Counted from the stretch's first letter, positions 14,822 to 22,731 are shown. The stretch: 33,533 nucleotides of DNA from an uncultured Maricaulis sp. (GCF_905480005.1 NZ_CAJQOO010000123.1:1-33533), one strand, 5' to 3'. The notes: a model not told the origin generated them from the letters alone. Numbers and translations are program-made.

Positions 14822-16831
14822 TTAGAAGCTGCTGGTCAGCGAGGCCCAGACCCGGCTTTCATTGAGGTGATTGGTATTCGTCACCTCGCCGTCGCCAAAG
14901 TTCACATTCTGGGCGTTCAAGGCCACCGAGAGCCAATCCGTGAGGTCATACTGACCACGCAGGGACAGAGCGACCTGGCTGTCGATTGCTTCGCTGGTGA
15001 CGGCGCCGAAGGCAGGCTGCATCGGCATATCGACCGACGAGACATAATTGACGTAGCCATCAACCGTGAAGCGACCACCGGTCCAGCCCAGATGGGCGTT
15101 GACCAGATGCGTCGGGGTTGCTCCCTCATAGTCCTGGGGCGTGAAGACGCCAAAGGTCAGGAGGTCATCTTCAACCGACTGGTAGGTGTAGGAAACATCC
15201 CAGTTCCAGCCATGCTCCATGTCGCCAGCCAGAGCAAATTCTGCGCCGGAAACCTGGGTGTCACCATGATTGCCGAACAGGTAAACCGGAACCGGCGAGG
15301 TCGGCGGGAACACCACAGGAATGACGCTCGTACCACCTTTGACGTCCGTGGTTTCCTGATGGAAGACCGCGGCACGAAGGGTGATGTCAGCCGTCAGGTC
15401 ACGGTCGTACGCGATCTCGTAATTGGTGACGACTGAAGGCTCGATGCTCGGGTCACCGCTGACCGAGGCTGTTCCGAAGAAGAGCGTGAAGCCCACATCG
15501 AACATGGTCGGGGCTTGCACACCACGCGCAGCCGAGAAACGCACCGTTCCGCCAGCCTCTGGGCGCCAAACCATGGCAGCATTATAGCTCAGCTCTTCAA
15601 TGGAGCGGTCATAATCTGCTTGCACAAACGGATAACCGCCGGGGTTCGGGGACGCATCGCGGCTCCACTCGACGCTGTCATAGCGCAGCGCCAACGTCAT
15701 CCCCAGCTCATTGCTGAACTTGTGGCTCCACATGGCGGAGAGAGCGCTGGACGTGTAGCCAAAATCGCCGTCCGTCGCGTCCGGGAAGGAGCCGGCTTCG
15801 GCGTCACGATACTCGACAGAGAAGCGGATCGTGTCGTTGGGAGACAGATTGATGAGGTCCTGGACCCGGAACACCGTGATCGAGCTCTCCATCGAGCCGA
15901 AATTGTAGGCGATTTCGGATTCATTGCGGGAGGCGAAGAATGTCAGGAACCCGAAGTCAGTATCGGCTTCCAGACCTGCCTGGTAGGAGTTCAGGTCATA
16001 TTCCGTACCACCGGCAAGGTAGATCGAGCCCGTTTCTGCCAGCGTCACGTCGGAAGTCGTGACTTCCGCATTCATGCTGACCTTGTCGTTGAAACGGAAG
16101 GTGGCTGCGATCGCGGCATTTTCACGGCTGAACTGGTTGCCGGCTGCGGCGATACCGACCGCCTGAGCGTTCGGGGCATACGGGGCAAACTCGTTACCCT
16201 CTTGCGTGCCGTAGCTGAAACGCGCGGAGAAATTCTCGGTGAACTGACGCCCGCCAGACAGCGACACGTTGGAATACTCATCGGTACCGATTTCGGCCCG
16301 GGCCGTCGCATAGTCACCATGAGCGGGGTTGCGGGTGATGATATTGACCACGCCAGCGACCGCGTTGAAGCCGTAAAGGGCGGATTGCGGCCCCTTGACC
16401 ACTTCGATCTGCTGGATGTCGGCCATTTCAACCGGCAGGCTCGACCAGGCCGTATAGCCATAGCTGTCGAGATAGACTTCGCGGCCATTCACCAGCACCA
16501 GGAGGCGCGGCGTGTAAGGCGTTGCGGCACCGCGGATCGAGACCTGACCGTCGCCGAAGGCATAACGGTTGAAATTGACACCTGCGAAGTGACGAAGGAC
16601 GCCCGGAATGTCGTACTCCGGGAAGCGCTCGATATCGTCCTGGGTGATGATGATCATCGTGGCCGGGACGTCGGATGCGCGCTGCGGAGCGCCGGTTGCG
16701 CCGGCGGTGACAGGCTCACCAAACAGATCGCTCATGGCGGTGTAATCAAGGGTCTGCGCGGCGGACGTGGCAGAAAACGCGACGCTCAGCGCAAGCACCG
16801 AAATCGACGTTGTGAGGAATTGGGTCTTCAT
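14822..16831 (-). CDS. TonB-dependent receptor (YfiR-associated type)
   Basis: A 669-residue receptor with signal peptide (MKTQFLTTSISVLALSVAFS, cleavage near SAAQT), a plug domain at about residues 45-165 (ATMIIITQDDIERFPEYDIP, VSIRGAATPYTPRLLVLVNG, VEMADIQQIEVVKGPQSALY, GVVNIITRNP) and a barrel ending in a terminal Phe. The RLLVLVNGREVYLDSYG segment and direct placement after a YfiR-like gene match receptors found beside YfiR/DUF4154 genes in other proteobacteria. These have no assigned transport substrate that I know of, and some may act in signalling. The barrel is shorter than that of the receptor at 4553-6982. The gap to the YfiR-like gene is 30 bp, so the two are one operon. Confidence 0.93.
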   Translation of the reverse strand: MKTQFLTTSISVLALSVAFSATSAAQTLDYTAMSDLFGEPVTAGATGAPQRASDVPATMIIITQDDIERFPEYDIPGVLRHFAGVNFNRYAFGDGQVSIRGAATPYTPRLLVLVNGREVYLDSYGYTAWSSLPVEMADIQQIEVVKGPQSALYGFNAVAGVVNIITRNPAHGDYATARAEIGTDEYSNVSLSGGRQFTENFSARFSYGTQEGNEFAPYAPNAQAVGIAAAGNQFSRENAAIAATFRFNDKVSMNAEVTTSDVTLAETGSIYLAGGTEYDLNSYQAGLEADTDFGFLTFFASRNESEIAYNFGSMESSITVFRVQDLINLSPNDTIRFSVEYRDAEAGSFPDATDGDFGYTSSALSAMWSHKFSNELGMTLALRYDSVEWSRDASPNPGGYPFVQADYDRSIEELSYNAAMVWRPEAGGTVRFSAARGVQAPTMFDVGFTLFFGTASVSGDPSIEPSVVTNYEIAYDRDLTADITLRAAVFHQETTDVKGGTSVIPVVFPPTSPVPVYLFGNHGDTQVSGAEFALAGDMEHGWNWDVSYTYQSVEDDLLTFGVFTPQDYEGATPTHLVNAHLGWTGGRFTVDGYVNYVSSVDMPMQPAFGAVTSEAIDSQVALSLRGQYDLTDWLSVALNAQNVNFGDGEVTNTNHLNESRVWASLTSSF

Positions 16832-16861
16832 GGCTAGTACTCTCTCAAACTCTGTTTGCGC

Positions 16862-17371
16862 TTAGATTTCTTCGATCATCATGGCGAAGGCGGCGGCGAA
16901 GGAGACCGACGAGCTGTCGGCTGCACCGCGATTAACGACGATCCGCACGGACGGGGCGCTCTGCACACCCATCACGCACTGAGCGCTTTCAACGCAGCTC
17001 ATATCCGTGGAAACGGTCATCACGCCGGCCGAGCTGGCGGCCGAGAAAACGCCGCCATCGCCGGCAGCAGCGCCGAGCAGCACCGCAGCATCGGCTCCGC
17101 CGAGTGACCCGCTGTCAGCCATCGGCACCAGCCGGGCATTGAGCGTGACGCGACCGGCGGAAAGACCGCCCGCCATGGCCGAGGCCAGGGCCTGGGCTTC
17201 GGCTTCGCTTGCCGCGTCGTATACGATTGCGACCGTGCGATCGGAGCCGCTGGCGCCTTCGACGAAGCTCAGCGCGCGGCCGATCACTTCGAGATCGCGC
17301 TGGGTCGTCTCGGCCATTGCCGGCGTTGTGAAGAGAAGACCGGCCAGAGCCGGCAGAATGAATTTACGCAT
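16862..17371 (-). CDS. YfiR-like small periplasmic protein
   Basis: The start at 17371 gives a good signal peptide (MRKFILPALAGLLFTTPAMA). A start at 17395 would add eight residues and is less likely. The mature protein of about 150 residues has the alternating alpha/beta look of YfiR/DUF4154 proteins: a TVAIVYD strand, a long Ala-rich helix, an AAVLLG strand, GVMTVSTD, and a C-terminal VRIVVNRGAADSSSVSFAAA segment reminiscent of the family's final conserved block. Two Cys in MSCVESAQCV could form a disulfide. The overall similarity is weak and the assignment depends partly on its position just before the TonB receptor, a typical YfiR arrangement. YfiR in Pseudomonas restrains the diguanylate cyclase YfiN, but no GGDEF gene is present here. 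Confidence 0.5.
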   Translation of the reverse strand: MRKFILPALAGLLFTTPAMAETTQRDLEVIGRALSFVEGASGSDRTVAIVYDAASEAEAQALASAMAGGLSAGRVTLNARLVPMADSGSLGGADAAVLLGAAAGDGGVFSAASSAGVMTVSTDMSCVESAQCVMGVQSAPSVRIVVNRGAADSSSVSFAAAFAMMIEEI

Positions 17372-17602
17372 TGGGGACACCCCGTCCTGTTCCATATGTC
17401 ACCGCATGGCGGCGTATGGGGTCGAAGTACAGGAGGGTTATTAACCACGACTTTCGGTTGAGTAATTGGATATTACCAATGCTTGCAGGGCGGCGTGACC
17501 AGATCACGTCACTCAATTTGATGTTGCATCGACAACTTTAATAAAGACTAGGTTTCACCGCGCTCAAGTATAGCGAATCGCCAAAGGGCGGTAGCGGGTG
17601 CC

Positions 17603-17632
17603 GCAGAAAAGCATCTCACCGCCGCTTTTCTG
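17603..17632. promoter_or_regulatory. 10-10-10 inverted repeat before the PqiA-like gene
   Basis: GCAGAAAAGC (17603-17612) and GCTTTTCTGC (17623-17632) are perfect reverse complements separated by 10 nt, ending 8 bp before the ATG at 17641. It may be an operator or a translation-control hairpin. The rest of the 17372-17640 intergenic region is relatively AT-rich and holds a smaller repeat, ATTGG-N6-CCAAT (17465-17480), and GTGAC-N8-GTCAC near 17496-17513. Promoters for the two divergent genes must lie here. Confidence 0.45.
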
Positions 17633-17640
17633 CCGCCTTC

Positions 17641-18153
17641 ATGAGTTGGGATGGTGTCATGCGGCAGGGCGAATTAATCAGGAATGATGCGGTAGCGACC
17701 GGCTTGCTGTTGCTCGCCAGCGTTCTGCTGATACCCGGCCTGATACTCCCGGCGCTGGAAACGAGGCATCTTGGGCTGTGGGACGAGCACCACTCCATCC
17801 TCTCATTGGGCCGCTCGCTGCTAGTCGACGAAGAATGGTTTCTCGCCCTTGTTGTCCTGACCTTCTCGATTGCCGTGCCGCTCGCCAAGCTGAGTTGGAT
17901 GTGGAGGCTGCAGTTTGCGCCACCGCCATCGGGCGTGAACCATCACGAGAGCGCGATAGGCTGGCTCCAGAAACTGGGCAAATGGTCCATGGCGGACGTG
18001 CTGGTGATCGCGCTCGTCGTATTCAGCCTGCGCGATAGTCTCCTGCTGCAGGCACGCCCGCTGATCGGCGCCTATTGCTTTGCGGTCTCCACCATCCTGG
18101 CGATGCTCGCCGCCGGGCGGATTGCGTCGAACTACCGGCGCCAGGCGGCCTGA
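17641..18153 (+). CDS. PqiA-like four-TM membrane protein
   Basis: This 170-residue protein has four predicted membrane helices (about residues 20-43, 66-86, 115-135 and 140-160) and the PqiA/LetA signature segment LGKWSMADVLVIALVVFSL. Canonical PqiA has two such domains plus zinc-binding cysteines. This protein is a single domain without CxxC pairs. PqiA proteins work with MCE proteins (PqiB/LetB) in lipid transport between the membranes. The MCE operon here is 7 kb away at 24760-28267 and a link is only a guess. The ATG at 17641 has no clear ribosome site. The ATG at 17659, after GGGATGG, is the alternative. A 10-bp-arm inverted repeat lies immediately upstream. Confidence 0.75.
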   Translation: MSWDGVMRQGELIRNDAVATGLLLLASVLLIPGLILPALETRHLGLWDEHHSILSLGRSLLVDEEWFLALVVLTFSIAVPLAKLSWMWRLQFAPPPSGVNHHESAIGWLQKLGKWSMADVLVIALVVFSLRDSLLLQARPLIGAYCFAVSTILAMLAAGRIASNYRRQAA

Positions 18154-18156
18154 GCA

Positions 18157-18630
18157 TCAGTCGGACGTCGCGCCGGACAGCAATTCCCCGGCCCGGCGCC
18201 TCAGCTTGTCCAGCATGTCCGCCAGCAATGCTGCCTCCGCATCGTCGAGCCCGGTGAGCAGGGCGGCTTCCGCCTCGAGCGCAACGGGCGTGATCTCGCG
18301 ATAGACCTGCAGCCCGGTATCCGTCAGACGCAAATCCCGCGACCGCCTGTCGGTGACGCGTTCAGACCGGTTGACCAATCCGCGCTCGACCAGCGCCTTG
18401 ACAGCCCGGCTCACCGACACCTTGTCCATGGCGGCAATGTCGGACAGGGATTGCGCGGTCATCGGCGCGGCCTCGCCCAGAAGGGCAATCACCCGCCATT
18501 CCCAGATCGTCAGTCCGAAACGGTCCTGATAGGCACGCGCGACAAGGCGCGACACCTGGTTCGAGGTCACGGCCAGACGATAAGGCAGATAATCGCGCAG
18601 GCTGAGCGCAGGCGGGTTCGGATCAGTCAT
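18157..18630 (-). CDS. MarR-family transcriptional regulator
   Basis: A 157-residue winged-helix protein. The region LTIWEWRVIALLGEAAPMTA is followed by the recognition helix area (QSLSDIAAMDKVSVSRAVKA) and the wing with the typical DRRSRDLRLTDTG. Terminal helices for dimerisation flank it. The ATG at 18630 starts right where MarR proteins begin. The frame stays open to 19212 only as an antisense artefact of the hydrolase gene. It is divergent from the fumarylacetoacetase-family and isomerase genes. Local MarR proteins often control such aromatic-degradation genes, so it is the likely regulator of that pair, through the palindrome at 18700-18713 or the GGCTC/GAGCC repeat at 18676-18693. Confidence 0.9.
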   Translation of the reverse strand: MTDPNPPALSLRDYLPYRLAVTSNQVSRLVARAYQDRFGLTIWEWRVIALLGEAAPMTAQSLSDIAAMDKVSVSRAVKALVERGLVNRSERVTDRRSRDLRLTDTGLQVYREITPVALEAEAALLTGLDDAEAALLADMLDKLRRRAGELLSGATSD

Positions 18631-18699
18631 GACCCAGACGTGCCGGATGCGGGCAGCAGCTGCAAGACGTTTGTTGGCTCGACGGCGTGAGCCTTCCTC

Positions 18700-18713
18700 G
18701 GCTATCGATAGCC
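18700..18713. promoter_or_regulatory. Perfect 14-bp palindrome abutting a start codon
   Basis: GGCTATCGATAGCC is its own reverse complement and ends 1 bp before the ATG at 18715. It occupies the place of a ribosome-binding site, suggesting either a leaderless transcript or a MarR operator overlapping the transcription start. A looser repeat, GGCTC-N8-GAGCC, lies at 18676-18693. Confidence 0.5.
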
Positions 18714-18714
18714 C

Positions 18715-19359
18715 ATGAATGATCTCATAACCTGCCCCGCCCCGCCCCGCCTCTTCCTGGACGGCGACGACCGCCACTTCCCGGTCGGCCGCGTCTTCTG
18801 CGTCGGACGCAATTACGCCGACCATGCCAAGGAGATGGGCGAAGCCGCCGAAGCGATCTTCTTTACCAAACCGGCCAGCGCCATCACCACGGCGCCCACC
18901 CTGCCCTATCCCGACGAGACCGAGGATCTGCATCACGAGGTGGAACTGGTCCTGGCGCTTGGCGAGGGCGGGGAGATTGTCGCCTGCGGAACCGGCGTCG
19001 ATCTGACCAAGCGCGACCTCCAGGCGCGCCTCAAGGCGAAGGGCGCGCCCTGGGAAATTGCGAAGGGCTTTGATCGGTCGGCCCCCATGGCCGCGCTGCG
19101 GCTCGGCCCGCCGCCATCGACCGGGGCGATCACGTTGAGCGTCAATGGCGAGACGCGCCAGTCCGGCGATCTCGATCAGATGATCCTGCCGCCCACTGCC
19201 TTGCTCGCGCAATTGGCGCGCTATTTTGCGCTACAGCCGGGCGATCTGGTTTTCACCGGAACGCCGGCCGGCGTCAGCGCCCTTCTGCCCGGCGACGCGG
19301 TCTCTGCGCGGATTGACGGCTTGCCACCGCTTGACTTCACGCTAACGGAAAGAGGCTGA
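18715..19359 (+). CDS. Fumarylacetoacetate hydrolase-family protein (fumarylpyruvate hydrolase-like)
   Basis: A 214-residue FAH-fold hydrolase that cleaves C-C bonds in beta-diketo acids. Visible family marks are the opening FCVGRNYADHAKEMG, the metal-binding acidic cluster HHEVELVLALGEGG (ExE pattern), KGFDRSAPMA and the closing LQPGDLVFTGTPAGV. The short length matches fumarylpyruvate hydrolase (NagK) and FAHD1-type acylpyruvases, not full-length fumarylacetoacetase of over 400 residues. The next gene, 3 bp on, encodes a zeta-class isomerase, and the pair fits the last two steps of gentisate or homogentisate breakdown. No ring-cleaving dioxygenase gene is present in the window. No Shine-Dalgarno is seen; a palindrome directly precedes the ATG. 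Confidence 0.88.
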   Translation: MNDLITCPAPPRLFLDGDDRHFPVGRVFCVGRNYADHAKEMGEAAEAIFFTKPASAITTAPTLPYPDETEDLHHEVELVLALGEGGEIVACGTGVDLTKRDLQARLKAKGAPWEIAKGFDRSAPMAALRLGPPPSTGAITLSVNGETRQSGDLDQMILPPTALLAQLARYFALQPGDLVFTGTPAGVSALLPGDAVSARIDGLPPLDFTLTERG

Positions 19360-19362
19360 CCC

Positions 19363-20010
19363 ATGACCACCAGGCTTTATGGTTACTGGCGTTCCAGCGC
19401 CGCCTACCGGCTGCGGATCGCCCTCAATCTCAAGGGCGTTGCCTACGAGCAGATTCCGGTCAATCTCAAGGATGGCGAACAACGCAGCGATGCCTGGCTC
19501 GCCATCCAGCCGCAGGGACTGGTCCCGGTTCTCGAGCATGACGGAGTGCGCCTGCTGCAATCCCCGGCCATTCTGGAATGGATTGACGAAACCTGGCCTG
19601 ACCCGGCTTTCCTGCCGCGCGACGCAACAGCCCGCTGCCTGGCGAGAGGCTGGGCTTCCGTCATTGGCTGTGACATCCACCCGCTTCAGAATTTGCGCGT
19701 GCTGAAGACTGTGGCCGGCGATCTTGGTCAGGGGCCTGATGGCATGAAGGCCTGGGCGCAACGCTGGATGACGTCCGGCCTCGACGCGCTCGAGACGCTG
19801 GTGAAGGCCGCACCGCGGACCGGTGAATATCTGGGCGGCCAGACGCCTGGCCTGGCCGACATTTACCTGGTTCCACAGGCCTATAATGCCCGGCGCTGGG
19901 GTCTCGACATGGCAGACTGGCCAGCCCTGGAAGCCGCAGATGCTGCCTGCCGTGCCCGGCCGGCCTTCCGGGACGCTGCCCCGGAAAACCAGCCCGACGC
20001 AGACGGCTAG
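19363..20010 (+). CDS. maiA: Maleylacetoacetate/maleylpyruvate isomerase (zeta-class GST)
   Basis: A 215-residue zeta-class GST. The active-site segment is RSSAAYRLRIALNLKG (Ser residues near 11-12), with the cis-Pro motif GLVPVLEHDG, the glutathione-binding LLQSPAILEWIDETWPDPA, and the C-terminal GCDIHPLQNLRVL and LADIYLVPQAYNARRW segments. It isomerises maleylacetoacetate or maleylpyruvate to the fumaryl form using glutathione, providing the substrate for the hydrolase encoded 3 bp upstream. The partner's short length favours the gentisate (maleylpyruvate) route, but either remains possible. GGAAAGAGG precedes the start. The stop codon overlaps that of the convergent NTF2-like gene. Confidence 0.88.
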   Translation: MTTRLYGYWRSSAAYRLRIALNLKGVAYEQIPVNLKDGEQRSDAWLAIQPQGLVPVLEHDGVRLLQSPAILEWIDETWPDPAFLPRDATARCLARGWASVIGCDIHPLQNLRVLKTVAGDLGQGPDGMKAWAQRWMTSGLDALETLVKAAPRTGEYLGGQTPGLADIYLVPQAYNARRWGLDMADWPALEAADAACRARPAFRDAAPENQPDADG

Positions 20011-20831
20011 GCCCGGCGCACTTCCCAGAAGCTGTTCACGATCTCCCATTCTCCGGCCACCCGCAGGAGGAAGAGCCACTCTGTCCGGTCGGCCGCATCA
20101 ATGCGCGCCGCGCCGGTCGCCTGGGTCGCCTCGAACACCGTCACCTCGGACGGCGCTGCTGCAGCGCCCGCGCGGTCGAGATGGAGGGCAATCGTCTCCA
20201 GGGTTTCCGGTGCCAGGTATTCGCGGTCACCACTGCGGTCGACATGACGGCGGTCGAAATCCGGATAGACGGAGGCTGTCACCGCCTCGGCATCGCCGGC
20301 ATCCCAGGCCGCGGCATAGGTTTCGACCAGATCACCGATCGCGCGCATATCGTCGGCACGGCCTGGATTGTCGAGCCAGCCAAAACCACCATAGGCGCAA
20401 TTCACGAGGGTCCACTCGCCATTGATGCGGGTGCCGACGAAGAAGTCATACCAGTCCGTATCCGCGGTCAGCTGGAAGACGCCGGTATCGGCGGTGCTGT
20501 CAAAGAAGCGGACATCCACGGTTGAGGTGATCGGGTCCAGATGCCCATCGGCATTATACATCTCGCCCAGGACCTGCAGGTCGCCCGGGGTCAGGTTCTC
20601 GATCACCATGCGACCATGCCCCTGGAAATTGGGGCGCAGGCCGAGCTTCGACAACTCCGGATGCACCGTGGACAGGACCTGATCGGCATCGCGGGCATAA
20701 AAGCCGCGGGCAAAACGGTCGGCCAATGGCTCGAGCGCGGCTTCGGTAACCGGATCGTCAGCCAGGCTGACCGACGTCAGTCCCAGCGGGGCCAAGCTAA
20801 GCGTTGCGAGTGTGGCAAGTGTTCGGATCAT
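20007..20831 (-). CDS. Exported protein with two tandem NTF2/lumazine-binding-like domains
   Basis: The start at 20831 gives a typical signal peptide (MIRTLATLATLSLAPLGLTS, cleavage near SLAD). The mature protein of about 250 residues consists of two copies of a cone-shaped NTF2-like domain. The first (about residues 28-145) has ADRFARGFYARDADQVLSTV, HPELSKLGL and INGEWTLVNC. The second (about 160-274) has YAAAWDAGDAEAVTASVYPD, DFDRRHV and VAGEWEIVNSFWEV. The matching halves show an internal duplication. This resembles the putative lumazine-binding family (DUF4440/SnoaL neighbourhood). The fold can bind ligands or act as an enzyme, and no activity can be assigned. A separate DUF418 gene lies 100 bp upstream. 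Confidence 0.75.
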   Translation of the reverse strand: MIRTLATLATLSLAPLGLTSVSLADDPVTEAALEPLADRFARGFYARDADQVLSTVHPELSKLGLRPNFQGHGRMVIENLTPGDLQVLGEMYNADGHLDPITSTVDVRFFDSTADTGVFQLTADTDWYDFFVGTRINGEWTLVNCAYGGFGWLDNPGRADDMRAIGDLVETYAAAWDAGDAEAVTASVYPDFDRRHVDRSGDREYLAPETLETIALHLDRAGAAAAPSEVTVFEATQATGAARIDAADRTEWLFLLRVAGEWEIVNSFWEVRRA

Positions 20832-20931
20832 GGTCCTGTCCCCTGTGTGATTGCGACCACACATGTGCCATGCCCGCGACCGCAGGCACGTTTATTCGGG
20901 GCAATCTCAATCAACTGAATGTGATCCAGGC

Positions 20932-22101
20932 CTAGCGCCTCAGCCGCGCGAAACCCCGATTGGCCAAACCGTCCAGCAACCATTCCACCGGCCCGGACCG
21001 CAAATACCGATCCGTGAGCCAGACCGCGCCCGCCTGGACGCCGGTCAGAACCACGCCGAGCGCGAAGAGCGCGGCAGGGTCCAGTCGTCCGAACAGGGCC
21101 AGGCCGGGCACTCCGGAAAACAGGAGGGTCAGAACTATGATCTGGCCGACATGGACGCTCAGCCAGAGATGCCCGGCCCGGATGAAGAGGAGCTGGACCG
21201 GTTCGGCAATACGGAAGCGGATGGCTAGCACGACAAGAGCGGCATAGCCATAAGCCAGCAGCAAGGCTGCAAAGGCACGCGCCATCAACCCTTCCCAGGC
21301 CTGCGAAGGTGCGAAGGCGACACTCATGGCCTGCACCGCACTCCAGCCGCTCAGCGGCAGCCCAATCCCGAGCGCGATGGCTGCACTGGTCACCAGGGGC
21401 ATGACCGGCCAGCGTCCGCCCCAGAATCCCCGCTCCACAAGTTCCATGCCCAACAGGATCAGCCCCAGCACGCCGCCACCGAGAAAGAAGAACTCGACCA
21501 GATGGAATTGCAGCGCCGTCGCCATATTGTGCGGCAGATGGGACCAGAAGCCGGACTGGTGCGCCGCCTCGATCGCGGCAATTCGGGCGTCATCCAGACC
21601 CAGAAGATCGGGCAATCCCATCGTGTCAGGCAAGAGCGCGGTAATACCGATCCCCGCAAGAACGATCAGGACTGTGCCGCCAATCAGCGCCACCAGCGAT
21701 ACCCAGCGCGTTACCGGCGGCAAGGCCCTCATCGGCAGGGCAATCATCGCGGCAAGGGCCATCACTGTCAGCAGCTCGCCATGCCAGAAGAGATAGGCCA
21801 GGCCGAGCCCCAGCAGGCACAGCCAACCCAGGCCCGGCTTGTCCCCGCTGCCCTCGCGCAGGGCGAGCGCCGATCCGAACAGGACAATCAGGAGGATATT
21901 GAAAACCCAGGCGACAAAGGTCTGGCCGGCCCACCAGGCAAGGCTGTCCAACGGGCCGGGTATCTCGGTCTGCAGCGGCAGAAGATCGGCCGCCGCCCAG
22001 ACATGGGCAAAGCCCGGCAGGTTTGCGAAGAGCAGGCCAAACACCGTCACGCCCAGCATGATCAGGATGCCGGCCTCTTCCCCTTCATCGCCTGCGTCCA
22101 T
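20932..22101 (-). CDS. DUF418-type polytopic membrane protein
   Basis: The 389-residue protein has about ten hydrophobic segments. The C-terminal 150 residues form a DUF418 domain: LLAYGYAALVVLAIRF, AGHLWLSVHVGQIIVLTLLF and the closing RSGPVEWLLDGL, which matches the family's GP-x-EW signature. DUF418 proteins (YeiB-like) are inner-membrane proteins with distant similarity to acyltransferase-3 membrane domains, and their substrates are unknown. The N-terminus lacks the usual LDxLRG opening, so it is slightly divergent or the true start differs. A small hairpin repeat lies 34 bp before the start (22135-22150). Confidence 0.82.
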   Translation of the reverse strand: MDAGDEGEEAGILIMLGVTVFGLLFANLPGFAHVWAAADLLPLQTEIPGPLDSLAWWAGQTFVAWVFNILLIVLFGSALALREGSGDKPGLGWLCLLGLGLAYLFWHGELLTVMALAAMIALPMRALPPVTRWVSLVALIGGTVLIVLAGIGITALLPDTMGLPDLLGLDDARIAAIEAAHQSGFWSHLPHNMATALQFHLVEFFFLGGGVLGLILLGMELVERGFWGGRWPVMPLVTSAAIALGIGLPLSGWSAVQAMSVAFAPSQAWEGLMARAFAALLLAYGYAALVVLAIRFRIAEPVQLLFIRAGHLWLSVHVGQIIVLTLLFSGVPGLALFGRLDPAALFALGVVLTGVQAGAVWLTDRYLRSGPVEWLLDGLANRGFARLRR

Positions 22102-22134
22102 GCCTGCTCCTGCGGGCCCTGCCCCATTTCCGCC

Positions 22135-22150
22135 GTCTTCTTACGAAGAC
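22135..22150. promoter_or_regulatory. 6-4-6 inverted repeat upstream of the DUF418 gene
   Basis: GTCTTC-TTAC-GAAGAC is a perfect short inverted repeat between the divergent DUF418 gene (start 22101) and the small exported-protein gene (start 22244). It is an operator or leader hairpin candidate. Confidence 0.3.
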
Positions 22151-22243
22151 TTCATGAAACTCTCATCTTGCGTGCATTGCCCTCACCGTATGCAGGTCCC
22201 ACGCACATATTCAATCCTTTGGACGTTCGGGCGCACACCAGAC

Positions 22244-22510
22244 ATGGTCCAGTTTCTGATATCTCTCATCGAATGGTTCGCCATGGTGGCCCTGTCATCG
22301 GTCGGCCTGGACACGTCTGCCTCGACCGAATGCGGTTCGGCCCCGGCGCCTCAGCCCGCCGAGTATCGCGAAGCGGTCATGGTCCTGGGCGACCGCGAGC
22401 CGAGCAATTGGACCAAGATCAGCCTCGATCCGTGCGCACAATGGACCCCGATCCGCGACAGCCAGGAACTGCCGGAACTCCTGGCACCGCCACTGGTCTA
22501 TACCAGCTAG
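22244..22510 (+). CDS. Small exported or membrane protein, unknown function
   Basis: An 88-residue frame whose third codon positions are overwhelmingly G or C, like true genes in this window, while the codons before the ATG at 22244 lose that bias. The first 20 residues (MVQFLISLIEWFAMVALSSV) are hydrophobic and could be an uncleaved anchor or a weak signal peptide without N-terminal basic residues. The rest is polar with two Cys (TECGSA, LDPCAQW) that could form a disulfide if exported. The two Trp residues of the mature part are in SNWTK and QWTP. I recognise no family. No strong ribosome site is seen, and the same frame stays open far upstream in the shadow of the DUF418 gene. Confidence 0.5.
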   Translation: MVQFLISLIEWFAMVALSSVGLDTSASTECGSAPAPQPAEYREAVMVLGDREPSNWTKISLDPCAQWTPIRDSQELPELLAPPLVYTS

Positions 22511-22549
22511 CGTCCGGTCGCAGGCCAACACCCACACGACCTTTCCGCT

Positions 22550-22566
22550 GCAAATATTGAATTTGC
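22550..22566. promoter_or_regulatory. 6-5-6 inverted repeat upstream of the coiled-coil gene
   Basis: GCAAAT-N5-ATTTGC is perfect and lies in the locally AT-rich part of the 22511-22683 intergenic region, which should hold the promoter of the TipN-like gene. Its binder is unknown. Confidence 0.35.
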
Positions 22567-22731
22567 ATAGATTATCTGTGTGCCTCGCGCGCATCTCCCC
22601 CTATTCTCTGCCATATTGAGCCCAACCGGCACGCCCGCGCGCGCGGACGGGCCGTACACGGAATACAGCCAGCCAGGCCCGAAATGACCGAGACCAGACA
22701 AGACCACACGATCGAACTCGCGGAGATGACC

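Noticed and set aside
15515-16837. 440-codon plus-strand frame opposite the second TonB receptor gene
   Set aside because: Antisense shadow of a receptor with intact plug motifs. No ribosome site or recognisable domain.
17496-17513. GTGA-N5-TCAC and GTGAC-N8-GTCAC as a CRP-type site
   Set aside because: CRP-type sites have a 6-bp spacer with TGTGA/TCACA arms. Spacing and outer bases do not fit, though the repeat is mentioned in the intergenic description.
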